From positions 1 through 6,239 of the forward strand of contig JAFAVO010000284.1 of NCBI GenBank assembly GCA_019242385.1: a DNA stretch of 6,239 nucleotides, given 5' to 3'. The notes under the pieces are model-generated. The model was not told the origin of the DNA. It ran no database searches and saw nothing but the letters and a program-made list of their open reading frames with translations. The DNA comes from Gammaproteobacteria bacterium. Lineage in GTDB: Bacteria > Pseudomonadota > Gammaproteobacteria > Steroidobacterales > Steroidobacteraceae. This document shows positions 1 through 5,680 of this stretch, in pieces. The position numbers and the translations under genes are program-made. Each line of letters starts with the position of its first letter. The first letter of the stretch is position 1.

Positions 1-114
1 CGCGCCTGGGAAGGTGCGCACGGACTCGAATGGGAGCTGCCTTCGCCGCCGCCGTTCCACTCCTGGAGCACGCCGCCCGCGGATAACGTGATCGCGCGCG
101 GGGCGGCGCACTGA
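1..114 (+). CDS. ctaD: cytochrome c oxidase subunit I, C-terminal end (partial)
   Basis: Only the last 37 codons and the TGA stop are in the window; the gene begins upstream. The tail contains LEWELPSPPPFHSWSTPP, which matches the conserved C-terminal signature of bacterial aa3 oxidase subunit I (LEW-LPSPPPFH followed by -TPP/-TLP). Subunit I is the catalytic membrane subunit that carries haem a and the haem a3-Cu_B site, but none of those ligands are in this fragment. The identity is supported by the following genes, ctaG and ctaE, which normally lie downstream of ctaD. The stop codon TGA shares its last base with the ATG of the next small gene, which suggests translational coupling. What is seen is a short signature only; the assignment rests on that signature plus context. 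Confidence 0.9.
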   Translation, partial: RAWEGAHGLEWELPSPPPFHSWSTPPADNVIARGAAH

Positions 115-248
115 TGAGCTCCACGGGAGTGGCAGTGAGCGAGGCGCAGCGCCGCCGGGTGCGCCGCAGCGCGCTGCTGTGGGCACTGGTCGCGGCGGCG
201 TTCTATCTCGGCTTCATCGTCATGGCGATCCTGCGCGGCGTGAAATGA
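114..248 (+). CDS. 44-aa single-pass membrane protein, probable cytochrome oxidase small assembly protein
   Basis: This 44-residue reading frame starts at an ATG that overlaps the ctaD stop (TGATG) and ends with a TGA that overlaps the ctaG start (ATGA). It has a polar head (residues 1-11), an arginine-rich stretch (RRRVRR, residues 13-18), one hydrophobic segment of about 21 residues (about 20-40) and a short basic tail ending RGVK. The positive-inside rule puts the N-terminus in the cytoplasm. A tiny single-pass protein between ctaD and ctaG is a recurring feature of proteobacterial oxidase loci and is sometimes annotated as a cytochrome oxidase small assembly protein; I match it by size, position and topology, not by a diagnostic motif. 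No strong ribosome binding site is visible, consistent with coupling to ctaD translation. It is short enough to be missed by automated gene calling. Its exact function is unknown. Confidence 0.78.
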   Translation: MSSTGVAVSEAQRRRVRRSALLWALVAAAFYLGFIVMAILRGVK

Positions 249-790
249 GCGACCTGCGCCGAGCCAACCTCAGCATGACCTGGAAGCTGCTGGCCATCGC
301 GGCGGGCAGCTTCGCGTTCGGCTTTGCGCTGGTGCCGCTCTACAACGTGCTGTGCTCGGTCACCGGCTACGGCGACCAGTCGCGGCTGCGTGAGCGCGTG
401 AGCGTCATCGAGCATCCGCAGCTCGACCGCACCGTGACCGTGCAATTCCTCGCCGATGTCGCCAGCGCCGGCACCTTCGAGTTCCGACCGGAGGTGCGCA
501 CGGTGCAGGTGCACCCCGGGCAGCTGTTCACCGCGCAGTTCTACGCCCACAACCTCAGCGGCCGCGCCACCACCGCGCAGGCGGTGCCCAACATCGCACC
601 CTCGGAGGTGGCCAGCTACTTCCACAAGACCGAGTGCTTCTGCTTCTCGCCGCAGCACTTCGCACTGAATGAGGGGCGCGACATGCCGGTGCGCTTCATC
701 ATCGATCCAGCGCTACCGCGGCACATCGACATGGTTACGCTTGCCTACACCTTCTACGACGAATCCGCGCGCGTCACGGCGCGCCGTTAG
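245..790 (+). CDS. ctaG: cytochrome c oxidase copper chaperone CtaG (Cox11 family)
   Basis: This 181-residue protein belongs to the Cox11/CtaG family, membrane-anchored chaperones that deliver copper to the Cu_B site of subunit I. It has a short cytoplasmic head, one membrane segment (about residues 13-33), and then the family signature VPLYNVLCSVTGYG with Cys37. The remainder is a periplasmic beta-rich domain containing the copper-binding CFCF motif (Cys131 and Cys133) in the context FHKTECFCFSPQ. All three expected cysteines are present and the length is usual for bacteria. The ATG at 245 is chosen because it overlaps the stop of the 44-residue gene (ATGA) and gives the usual short head before the membrane segment. 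The same frame is open back to a GTG at 179, but that extension would lie inside the small gene and adds no conserved sequence. Confidence 0.97.
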   Translation: MSDLRRANLSMTWKLLAIAAGSFAFGFALVPLYNVLCSVTGYGDQSRLRERVSVIEHPQLDRTVTVQFLADVASAGTFEFRPEVRTVQVHPGQLFTAQFYAHNLSGRATTAQAVPNIAPSEVASYFHKTECFCFSPQHFALNEGRDMPVRFIIDPALPRHIDMVTLAYTFYDESARVTARR

Positions 791-803
791 AAAGCACATC
801 GAC

Positions 804-1691
804 ATGGCCAACGCACACGCAACCGACAGCAACACCTACTACATCCCGCACGGCAGCCCCTGGCCCATCCGCGCCTCCGTAGCGCTGTTTGCCATGATGC
901 TGGGCGCGGTCGGCTTTCTGAACGACTGGGCCGGCGGCTGGATCTTCCTGCCGGGCGCGGTGCTGCTCGCCTACATGTTCTTCGGCTGGTTCTCGCTGGT
1001 GATCGACGAGAACCAGCACGGCGCCTACAACCAGCAGGTCGACCGCAGTTTCCGCATGGGGATGATGTGGTTCATCTTCTCGGAGGTCATGTTCTTCGGG
1101 GCGTTCTTCGGCGCGCTGTTCTATGCGCGCGTGCTGTCGGTGCCGTGGCTCGGCGGCGAGGGCGTGAAGGTGTTCACCAACTTCATCCTCTGGCCGCACT
1201 TCGAGCCGACCTGGCCCACCAACGGGCCCGGGCGCGTCGGCGGTCTGGCCGACGGCAACTTCACCCCCATGGCGCCGACGCCCATCCCGGCGATCAACAC
1301 CGCGATCCTGCTGACCAGCGGCCTCACGGTGACCATCGCCCATCATGCGCTGCGCTCCGGCAACCGCACGCGGCTGGCCGTGTTCCTGGGGCTCACCTTC
1401 CTGCTCGGCTTTACCTTCGTGGGACTCCAGGCGCACGAGTACAGCGAGGCCTACCGGGATCTGGGCCTGCGGCTCACCACCGGCATCTACGGCTCGACCT
1501 TCTTCATGCTCACCGGTTTTCACGGCCTGCACGTCACCATCGGCGCGATCATGCTGACGGTCATCTGGCTGCGCGTGCTGCGCGGCCACTTCACCCCGAC
1601 CCGTCACTTCGCGTTCGAGGCGGTTTCCTGGTACTGGCACTTCGTCGATGTGGTGTGGCTCGGGCTCTTCATCTTCGTGTACTGGCTGTAA
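804..1691 (+). CDS. ctaE: cytochrome c oxidase subunit III
   Basis: This 295-residue protein is subunit III of the haem-copper oxidase, a structural membrane subunit that binds lipid and supports proton uptake and stability of subunit I. Seven hydrophobic segments can be placed at about residues 22-41, 46-67, 90-112, 164-184, 193-213, 233-258 and 274-294. Family motifs are clear: SPWPI (18-22), FIFSEVMFFGAFF with Glu94, TIAHHAL (177-183), GLQAHEY (207-213), TGFHGLHVTIGA (237-248) and SWYWHFVDVVWL (275-286). A long loop with HFEPTWPTNGPG (132-143) lies between helices 3 and 4, a form I associate with Gammaproteobacteria. The ATG at 804 gives the normal N-terminus; the frame is open upstream to 669, but that part overlaps ctaG. 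A weak AGAAAG (789-794) that overlaps the ctaG stop may serve as ribosome binding site. Confidence 0.98.
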   Translation: MANAHATDSNTYYIPHGSPWPIRASVALFAMMLGAVGFLNDWAGGWIFLPGAVLLAYMFFGWFSLVIDENQHGAYNQQVDRSFRMGMMWFIFSEVMFFGAFFGALFYARVLSVPWLGGEGVKVFTNFILWPHFEPTWPTNGPGRVGGLADGNFTPMAPTPIPAINTAILLTSGLTVTIAHHALRSGNRTRLAVFLGLTFLLGFTFVGLQAHEYSEAYRDLGLRLTTGIYGSTFFMLTGFHGLHVTIGAIMLTVIWLRVLRGHFTPTRHFAFEAVSWYWHFVDVVWLGLFIFVYWL

Positions 1692-1695
1692 CCCA

Positions 1696-1765
1696 CCCCA
1701 CGAAATTGCGCTTGCCGCGTCCGGCGAGCTCACATCCGTCGGGCAAGATGCGCAATTTCGCGGGG
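1696..1765. terminator. long imperfect palindrome between convergent genes, possible bidirectional terminator
   Basis: Bases 1696-1711 pair with 1750-1765 as a 16-bp stem with one mismatch (A1700 against C1761, which becomes a U-G wobble in the minus-strand transcript). After a 3-base bulge (1747-1749), five further pairs form between 1712-1716 and 1742-1746, leaving a loop of about 25 bases. The stem core is the AT-containing GAAATTGCGC/GCGCAATTTC, which stands out in GC-rich DNA. The element begins 4 bases after the ctaE stop and lies 40 bases beyond the stop of the opposing DUF2909 gene, a natural place for a shared transcript end. Neither strand has a run of T after the stem, so a classic intrinsic terminator is not shown. 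An mRNA-protecting hairpin or a dispersed repeat (REP-like) are alternatives. Confidence 0.5.
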
Positions 1766-1805
1766 ACCCCGGGTGGAAGAGTCCGATCTGCGCGGCGCGC
1801 TGCAT

Positions 1806-2039
1806 TCAGTGTGGCGCGGCCGCGCCCTGCAGCGGGTGTGGCGAGATGAGGCCAAAGTACCAGGCGAGCATCAGCAGCGCGAACAGCAGCAGCGACACGG
1901 CGATGCGTACGGTGAGCGCGCGCAGCAGACGCGCGGAGTCTTCCGGGGTCCCGCGCGAAAGATGATAGAGGCCGAGCCCCAGGCTCACGAGGATGGCGAA
2001 CAGACACGCCAGCACCAGCAGCCAGATCAGATGTCCCAT
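1806..2039 (-). CDS. DUF2909 family twin-transmembrane protein
   Basis: This 77-residue protein has two hydrophobic helices (about residues 3-25 and 43-64) joined by a short polar loop with RGTPEDSARLLRALTVRI, followed by AWYFGLISPHP and a short Ala-rich tail. The pattern of helix, loop with an arginine-rich RALT-RI motif, helix, and W-FG at the end fits the DUF2909 family (twin transmembrane proteins), usually found next to SURF1 in gammaproteobacterial oxidase clusters. Its function is not established; the constant linkage suggests a role in oxidase assembly or stability. It is the only gene here on the minus strand, convergent with ctaE and divergent from SURF1. No clear ribosome binding site precedes the ATG, which may fit an almost leaderless transcript (see the promoter candidate at 2048-2075). 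Confidence 0.88.
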   Translation of the reverse strand: MGHLIWLLVLACLFAILVSLGLGLYHLSRGTPEDSARLLRALTVRIAVSLLLFALLMLAWYFGLISPHPLQGAAAPH

Positions 2040-2047
2040 GCGCAGTC

Positions 2048-2075
2048 AGTGTAGCGTGCAGCCCGCGCTGAGCAA
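2048..2075 (-). promoter_or_regulatory. candidate promoter for the DUF2909 gene
   Basis: Read on the minus strand, TTGCTC (2070-2075) and TACACT (2048-2053) are separated by 16 bases. The second matches the -10 consensus TATAAT at four of six positions; the first matches the -35 consensus at three. Transcription would begin about 1-3 bases before the DUF2909 ATG at 2039, giving a nearly leaderless message, which agrees with the lack of a ribosome binding site. The whole divergent gap is only 42 bases, so any promoter for SURF1 would have to overlap this one or lie inside the DUF2909 gene. The match is weak and is an inference. Confidence 0.22.
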
Positions 2076-2081
2076 TTTCCA

Positions 2082-2831
2082 ATGTTGGCTCCGGTGAGGC
2101 CCGGGGCGCGCGTGTTCGCCCCCACGCTCGGCCTGACCCTCGTGGCGCTGCTGCTCGTTGCGCTCTTCGTCCGGCTTGGGGTATGGCAATGGCAGCGCGG
2201 CGAGCAGCGCGAGGCCAGCGCGGCCCGCTTTGCCCGCGGCGCCGACCAGCTGCTCGAGCTCGGCACCGGCGACGGGCGCGATCTGCCGCTCTACCAGCGC
2301 GTCAGTGCCCGCGGTGAGCTCGATGGCGCGCATCAGTTCCTGCTCGATAACCGCAGCCACGACGGCCACCCGGGCTATGAGGTGCTGACACCACTCATAC
2401 GTCCCGGCGCCACCACCCTCATCATCGACCGCGGGTGGGTGCCCTTCACCGGCAGCCGCAGCCGTCTGCCGGAGGTGAGCCTCCCGGTGAGCGTGCCTGT
2501 CGAGGTCACGGGCCGGCTCGCCGCATTGCCATCGCCGGGACTTGCGCTCGGGCGCGCACCGCCCTCGGCGGGTGCGTGGCCCAAGCTGACCAGCTATCCC
2601 GACATGGCGCAGCTCGCCGCCGCGCTCGGGGTGTCGAGCGATGCGCTCGGTGCGCGGATCATGCTGCTGGATCCCGGCCGGCCCTTCGGGTACGTGCGCG
2701 CCTGGCAAGCCCCGGGGCTTCCGTCGCTGCGGCATTTCTCGTACGCGGTGCAGTGGTGGGCGTTTGCGTTGCTCACCGTGGCCCTGTGGGTCGTCACGAG
2801 CCGCCGTTCACCTGTGGCGAGCTCGCCATGA
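2082..2831 (+). CDS. SURF1 family cytochrome oxidase biogenesis protein
   Basis: This 249-residue protein is a SURF1/Shy1 homologue (Pfam SURF1), an inner-membrane factor thought to assist haem A insertion into subunit I. It has the family's two-helix layout: an N-terminal membrane segment (about residues 14-31) running into LGVWQWQRGEQR (32-43), a periplasmic domain and a C-terminal membrane segment (about 222-240) inside RHFSYAVQWWAFA. Family landmarks in the middle are LPLYQRVSARGEL, FLLDNRSHDGHPGYEVLTPL and IIDRGWVPF. Length is normal. The ATG at 2082 is the most upstream sensible start and leaves a short head before helix 1; only a weak GAG lies in front of it. Its stop overlaps the ATG of the next gene by four bases (ATGA). 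It appears to open the SURF1-SCO-like-ctaA-ctaB block. Confidence 0.95.
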   Translation: MLAPVRPGARVFAPTLGLTLVALLLVALFVRLGVWQWQRGEQREASAARFARGADQLLELGTGDGRDLPLYQRVSARGELDGAHQFLLDNRSHDGHPGYEVLTPLIRPGATTLIIDRGWVPFTGSRSRLPEVSLPVSVPVEVTGRLAALPSPGLALGRAPPSAGAWPKLTSYPDMAQLAAALGVSSDALGARIMLLDPGRPFGYVRAWQAPGLPSLRHFSYAVQWWAFALLTVALWVVTSRRSPVASSP

Positions 2832-3493
2832 GCGCGGTCACACCGGACGAGCTGCGTGCGCGCAACCTGCGAACGCTGGCGGCGCTCGGCGCGCTCTTCG
2901 TGGTGCCGCTGGTGCTGGCGTTCTTCGTGTATTACGGCACCAACTGGCGGCCGACCGCCCACGTGAACCACGGGCAGCTCATCACACCGGCCCGGCGGCT
3001 GCCTGGGGTGGCGCTGCCCCGCGTCGCGCTGGAAGCTCCGGCGGACTCGACCACGGCGGATGCGCCCACGGCGGACGGCGGCACAGCGCGCGCGCCAGCC
3101 ACGTCGCCGGCAGCGTTCGGCAACGGCTGGGCGCTGGTCTACATCGGCAGCGGCGAGTGCGGGGCGTCCTGCCGCAACTCGCTCTACGTCATGCGCCAGA
3201 CGCGCCTCGGGCTCAACAAGGACATGACGCGCGTGGCGCGGGTATTTCTCGTTACCGGCGGCTGTTGCGACCGCGCGTTCCTCGCGCACGAGCACGCCGG
3301 GCTCGAGGTCCTAGATGCGAGCACGCCGGCGGCGGAGGCGCTGCGGGCGCAGTTCCCCGCCGAAGACCGCGAGCACACGCTTTTCATCGTCGACCCGCTC
3401 GGCAATCTCATGGAGAGTTACGACACGCGAGGCAATCCGCGCGGCCTGCTCGAGGACCTGAAAAAGCTCCTCGCGCTCTCGCACATCGGCTGA
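2828..3493 (+). CDS. membrane-anchored SCO/thioredoxin-like protein with CX3C motif
   Basis: This 221-residue protein sits where Pseudomonas carries a conserved hypothetical gene (PA0111 by my recollection) between SURF1 and ctaA. It has one N-terminal membrane segment (about residues 17-36), so the rest should face the periplasm. A low-complexity Ala/Thr/Pro linker (about 68-97) precedes a thioredoxin-like domain that starts at WALVYIG. Cys111 and Cys115 form a CX3C motif (ECGASC), followed by RNSLYVMRQTRLGL. His183 lies in EHTLFIVDPLGNLMESY, resembling the distal copper-binding His of SCO proteins. A further Cys146-Cys147 pair follows the strand RVFLVT. Copper delivery or thiol reduction at Cu_A of subunit II is inferred, not proven. 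The start ATG overlaps the SURF1 stop, and the stop abuts the ctaA GTG. Sure as a SCO-like fold; the function is less certain. Confidence 0.82.
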   Translation: MSAVTPDELRARNLRTLAALGALFVVPLVLAFFVYYGTNWRPTAHVNHGQLITPARRLPGVALPRVALEAPADSTTADAPTADGGTARAPATSPAAFGNGWALVYIGSGECGASCRNSLYVMRQTRLGLNKDMTRVARVFLVTGGCCDRAFLAHEHAGLEVLDASTPAAEALRAQFPAEDREHTLFIVDPLGNLMESYDTRGNPRGLLEDLKKLLALSHIG

Positions 3494-4534
3494 GTGGCCG
3501 TGAGCGCAGCCCGCTGGATCCGCAGGCTTTGCATCCTCGGTGTGTTGCTGTGCTTCACGGTCGTAGTGCTCGGCGCTTACGTGCGGCTGACCGCTGCAGG
3601 TCTCGGCTGCCCTGACTGGCCTGGCTGCTATGGCCACCTGACACCCTCGGGCGCGCAGAGTGCCGGCGCCGCGGCGGCCTTCCCGGGCCGGCCGCTCGAG
3701 CCCGGCAAAGCCTGGCGCGAGATGATTCACCGCTACGCCGTCGGCACGCTCGGCGTCATCATCATCCTCGTCACGGCCCTCGCGATCGGCAGCCGCCGGC
3801 AGCGGGTCGCGAGCGTACCGCTCGCACTGGCGCTGCTCGCAACGCTGATCACCCAGGCGCTGCTCGGCATGCTCACGGTGACCTGGCGGCTCAACCCGCT
3901 CACCGTGACGCTGCACCTGCTCTTTGGCATGACCACACTCGCGCTCCTGTGGTGGCTGCTGCTCTCGCTCCCCCGCAGCCCGGCGCGACCGGCTGCCGCC
4001 ACCGCGAGGGTGCCGGTCCCGGGCCTGACCGCCGCCCGGGCGCTCGCACTCCTGGGCCTCGTTGCGCTTTTCCTGCAGATCGCGCTCGGAGGCTGGACCA
4101 GCAGCAACTACGCGGCCATCGCCTGTCCCGACTTCCCCACCTGCCAGGGCGCGTGGTGGCCAAAGAGCGACTACGGCAACGCGTTCGTGCTCTGGCACGG
4201 CCTCAACATCGATTACGAAGGTGGGGTGCTTGACAACTCCGCCCGCATCGCCATCCACCTGACACACCGCCTCGGTGCGATGGTGACCACGGTCGCGCTG
4301 GCGCTCGCCGCGCTGTTCGTGCTGGGTCGGCGCGGGTTGTCATTCGCGCGCCCGTCCGCTGTCGCGGTGCTCGCCGCGCTCGCCCTGCAGCTAGGCATCG
4401 GCATCAGCATGGTGCTGAAGACCTTCCCGCTGTGGCTCGCCACCGCGCACACCGCGGGCGCTGCCCTGCTGCTGCTGGCCACGCTCGCGCTGCTGCGCAG
4501 CCTCACCCGGACCATGAACCCGCGCCCGGCATAA
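3494..4534 (+). CDS. ctaA: haem A synthase CtaA (COX15 family)
   Basis: This 346-residue integral membrane protein oxidises the C8 methyl of haem O to the formyl group of haem A. Eight membrane segments can be placed at about residues 11-30, 84-101, 108-129, 137-158, 181-200, 256-279, 286-308 and 316-336, which fits the family's two four-helix halves. Conserved motifs are GAYVRLTAAGLGCPDWPGC (27-45), EMIHRYAVG with His79, TLHLLFG with His141, GGWTSSNYAAIACPDFPTCQG (199-219), HLTHRLGA with His255 and His258, and TAHTAG with His319. A cysteine pair is present in each half (39/45 and 211/217). The GTG at 3494 follows directly on the stop of the SCO-like gene (TGAGTG) and gives the usual short N-terminus; another in-frame GTG at 3500 is equally possible. 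No clear ribosome binding site is seen, so coupling is likely. Confidence 0.96.
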   Translation: MAVSAARWIRRLCILGVLLCFTVVVLGAYVRLTAAGLGCPDWPGCYGHLTPSGAQSAGAAAAFPGRPLEPGKAWREMIHRYAVGTLGVIIILVTALAIGSRRQRVASVPLALALLATLITQALLGMLTVTWRLNPLTVTLHLLFGMTTLALLWWLLLSLPRSPARPAAATARVPVPGLTAARALALLGLVALFLQIALGGWTSSNYAAIACPDFPTCQGAWWPKSDYGNAFVLWHGLNIDYEGGVLDNSARIAIHLTHRLGAMVTTVALALAALFVLGRRGLSFARPSAVAVLAALALQLGIGISMVLKTFPLWLATAHTAGAALLLLATLALLRSLTRTMNPRPA

Positions 4535-4564
4535 AACGATCTGTTAGGCTCCGCCTCCCCAAGG

Positions 4565-5539
4565 ATGACGGCTTCCTCGAGCAAGACCGTGGCGACATCG
4601 GAACCGGGCAAGCCGCGCGACTTCATCCGCGCGCCTGAACCCGCGGGTTTGACACCGCGCGTGCCGGCCCGGTGGCGCCGGTACCTCGAGCTCACCAAGC
4701 CGAAGGTGGTGGCGCTCATTACCTTCACCGCCATCGTCGGCACGTTACTCGCGAGCCCGGGCCTTCCCCCTGCCGCGGCGCTGGTGTGGGGCAATCTGGG
4801 CATTGCGCTCGCGGCCGCCTGCGCCGCTACCCTCAACCACATCCTCGACCGGCGCATCGATGAGCAGATGGCGCGCACCCGCGCCCGGCCGCTGCCGACC
4901 GGTCAGCTGAGCGAGCGCCAGGCGCTGCTGTTCGCAGCCGTGCTCGGTGTGAGCGCCATGGCGATGCTGGCCTTCCTCGTCAACCTGCTGACTGCGACCC
5001 TCACCTTCCTGTCGCTGATCGGCTATGCGGTGATCTACACCGTGTGGCTCAAGCGTGCGACCTCGCAGAACATCGTGATCGGCGGGGCAGCCGGGGCGGC
5101 ACCCCCGGTGCTCGGCTGGACCGCGGTCACCGGCAGCGTGGACCCGAACGCGCTGCTGCTGTTTCTGATCATTTTCGTCTGGACCCCGCCGCACTTCTGG
5201 GCGCTCGCCATCGCACGCCGCGATGACTACGCGCGCGCCGGCATCCCGATGCTACCGGTCACCCATGGGGTGGCGTACACACGCCTCCAGGTGCTCCTGT
5301 ACACGGTGCTGCTGACCGTCGTGACCCTCATGCCTTACCTGACACGCATGAGCGGCCTGCTGTATCTTGCGGCTGCGCTCGTGTTGAATGCGGGATTCCT
5401 CTACTACGCGCTGGCGCTGAAGATCACCGCACGTGCGGAGCTGCCGATGCGTGTGTTCCGCTTCTCGGTCAATTACCTCATGTGGCTGTTCGCAGCGCTG
5501 CTGATCGATCATTACCTGCCGGCGCTGCGCGGGGCCTGA
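4565..5539 (+). CDS. ctaB: protohaem IX farnesyltransferase (haem O synthase)
   Basis: This 324-residue membrane protein of the UbiA prenyltransferase superfamily (COX10/CtaB) attaches a farnesyl group to haem B to make haem O, the substrate of CtaA encoded just upstream. Motifs seen are YLELTKPKVVAL (40-51), the first Asp-rich site NHILDRRIDEQMARTRARPLP (91-111), SQNIVIGGAAGAAPPVLGW (167-185), the VWTPPHFWALAI-RRDDYA segment (205-223) with the second Asp-rich site, and GIPMLPVTHG (226-235). About nine hydrophobic helices are present. The N-terminus is about 30 residues longer than in many homologues, polar and without conservation that I recognise. AAGG (4561-4564) touches the ATG at 4565, too close for a good ribosome binding site. 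An in-frame GTG at 4589 with GAGCAAG in front of it is an alternative start. The gap from ctaA is 30 bases, so both are probably co-transcribed. Confidence 0.96.
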   Translation: MTASSSKTVATSEPGKPRDFIRAPEPAGLTPRVPARWRRYLELTKPKVVALITFTAIVGTLLASPGLPPAAALVWGNLGIALAAACAATLNHILDRRIDEQMARTRARPLPTGQLSERQALLFAAVLGVSAMAMLAFLVNLLTATLTFLSLIGYAVIYTVWLKRATSQNIVIGGAAGAAPPVLGWTAVTGSVDPNALLLFLIIFVWTPPHFWALAIARRDDYARAGIPMLPVTHGVAYTRLQVLLYTVLLTVVTLMPYLTRMSGLLYLAAALVLNAGFLYYALALKITARAELPMRVFRFSVNYLMWLFAALLIDHYLPALRGA

Positions 5540-5543
5540 CGCG

Positions 5544-5595
5544 CGCGGGCGTTCCCAACCGCGAGCGGCAACGGCTCCGCCAAGGCCCGCGGTTG
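5544..5595 (+). terminator. hairpin-forming region after ctaB, possible transcript end
   Basis: Two overlapping hairpins can form just after the ctaB stop. One pairs CAACCGCG (5556-5563) with CGCGGTTG (5588-5595) and holds an inner GCGG/CCGC stem (5565-5568 with 5577-5580). The other pairs CGCGGGC (5544-5550) with GCCCGCG (5585-5591). They share the right arm, so only one can form at a time. No T-run follows, so intrinsic termination is not demonstrated; hairpins are also common by chance at this GC content. The position, between the end of the oxidase block and a gene of different type with its own ribosome binding site, is the main argument. Confidence 0.3.
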
Positions 5596-5668
5596 ATGTT
5601 CCTGGCCGGCCGGCGGAGCATTTTGCCAACTTGGAACGGCGCTGTTGCCTTGCCGTCGCGTGGCTCGC

Positions 5669-5675
5669 AGGGAGA
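5669..5675 (+). promoter_or_regulatory. strong ribosome binding site deciding the start at 5681
   Basis: AGGGAGA lies 5 bases upstream of the ATG at 5681. It is the clearest Shine-Dalgarno sequence in the window, whereas most of the oxidase genes rely on overlapping or abutting starts. This supports the ATG at 5681 as a real start and suggests that the following gene is translated independently of ctaB. No convincing -35/-10 pair was found in the 141 bases between ctaB and this gene. Confidence 0.65.
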
Positions 5676-5680
5676 TCCGC

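Noticed and set aside
179..244. Upstream extension of ctaG to a GTG at 179
   Set aside because: The extra 22 residues overlap the 44-residue gene in another frame and resemble nothing in Cox11; the ATG at 245 overlaps the upstream stop and gives the usual N-terminus.
669..803. Upstream extension of ctaE into ctaG
   Set aside because: The added 45 residues are ctaG read in another frame; the MANAHATDSN start at 804 gives the normal subunit III N-terminus.
774..1805. Long open frame on the minus strand (343 codons) opposite ctaE
   Set aside because: It lies antisense to a clearly recognised subunit III gene, has a composition of His/Arg/Glu-rich low-complexity sequence without motifs, and is the expected shadow of a GC-rich gene.
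2046..2735. Minus-strand open frame opposite SURF1
   Set aside because: It overlaps a confident SURF1 gene over its whole length and shows no domain or membrane pattern; GC-driven shadow.
3311..4267. Long minus-strand open frame opposite the SCO-like gene and ctaA
   Set aside because: It is antisense to two well-supported genes, crosses their boundary, and its translation is charged low-complexity sequence without any family signature.
4535..4564. Promoter or attenuator in the ctaA-ctaB gap
   Set aside because: TGTTAG could be taken for a weak -10 box but no -35 lies at a suitable distance, and the AGGC-TCC-GCCT hairpin (4546-4556) has only four pairs.
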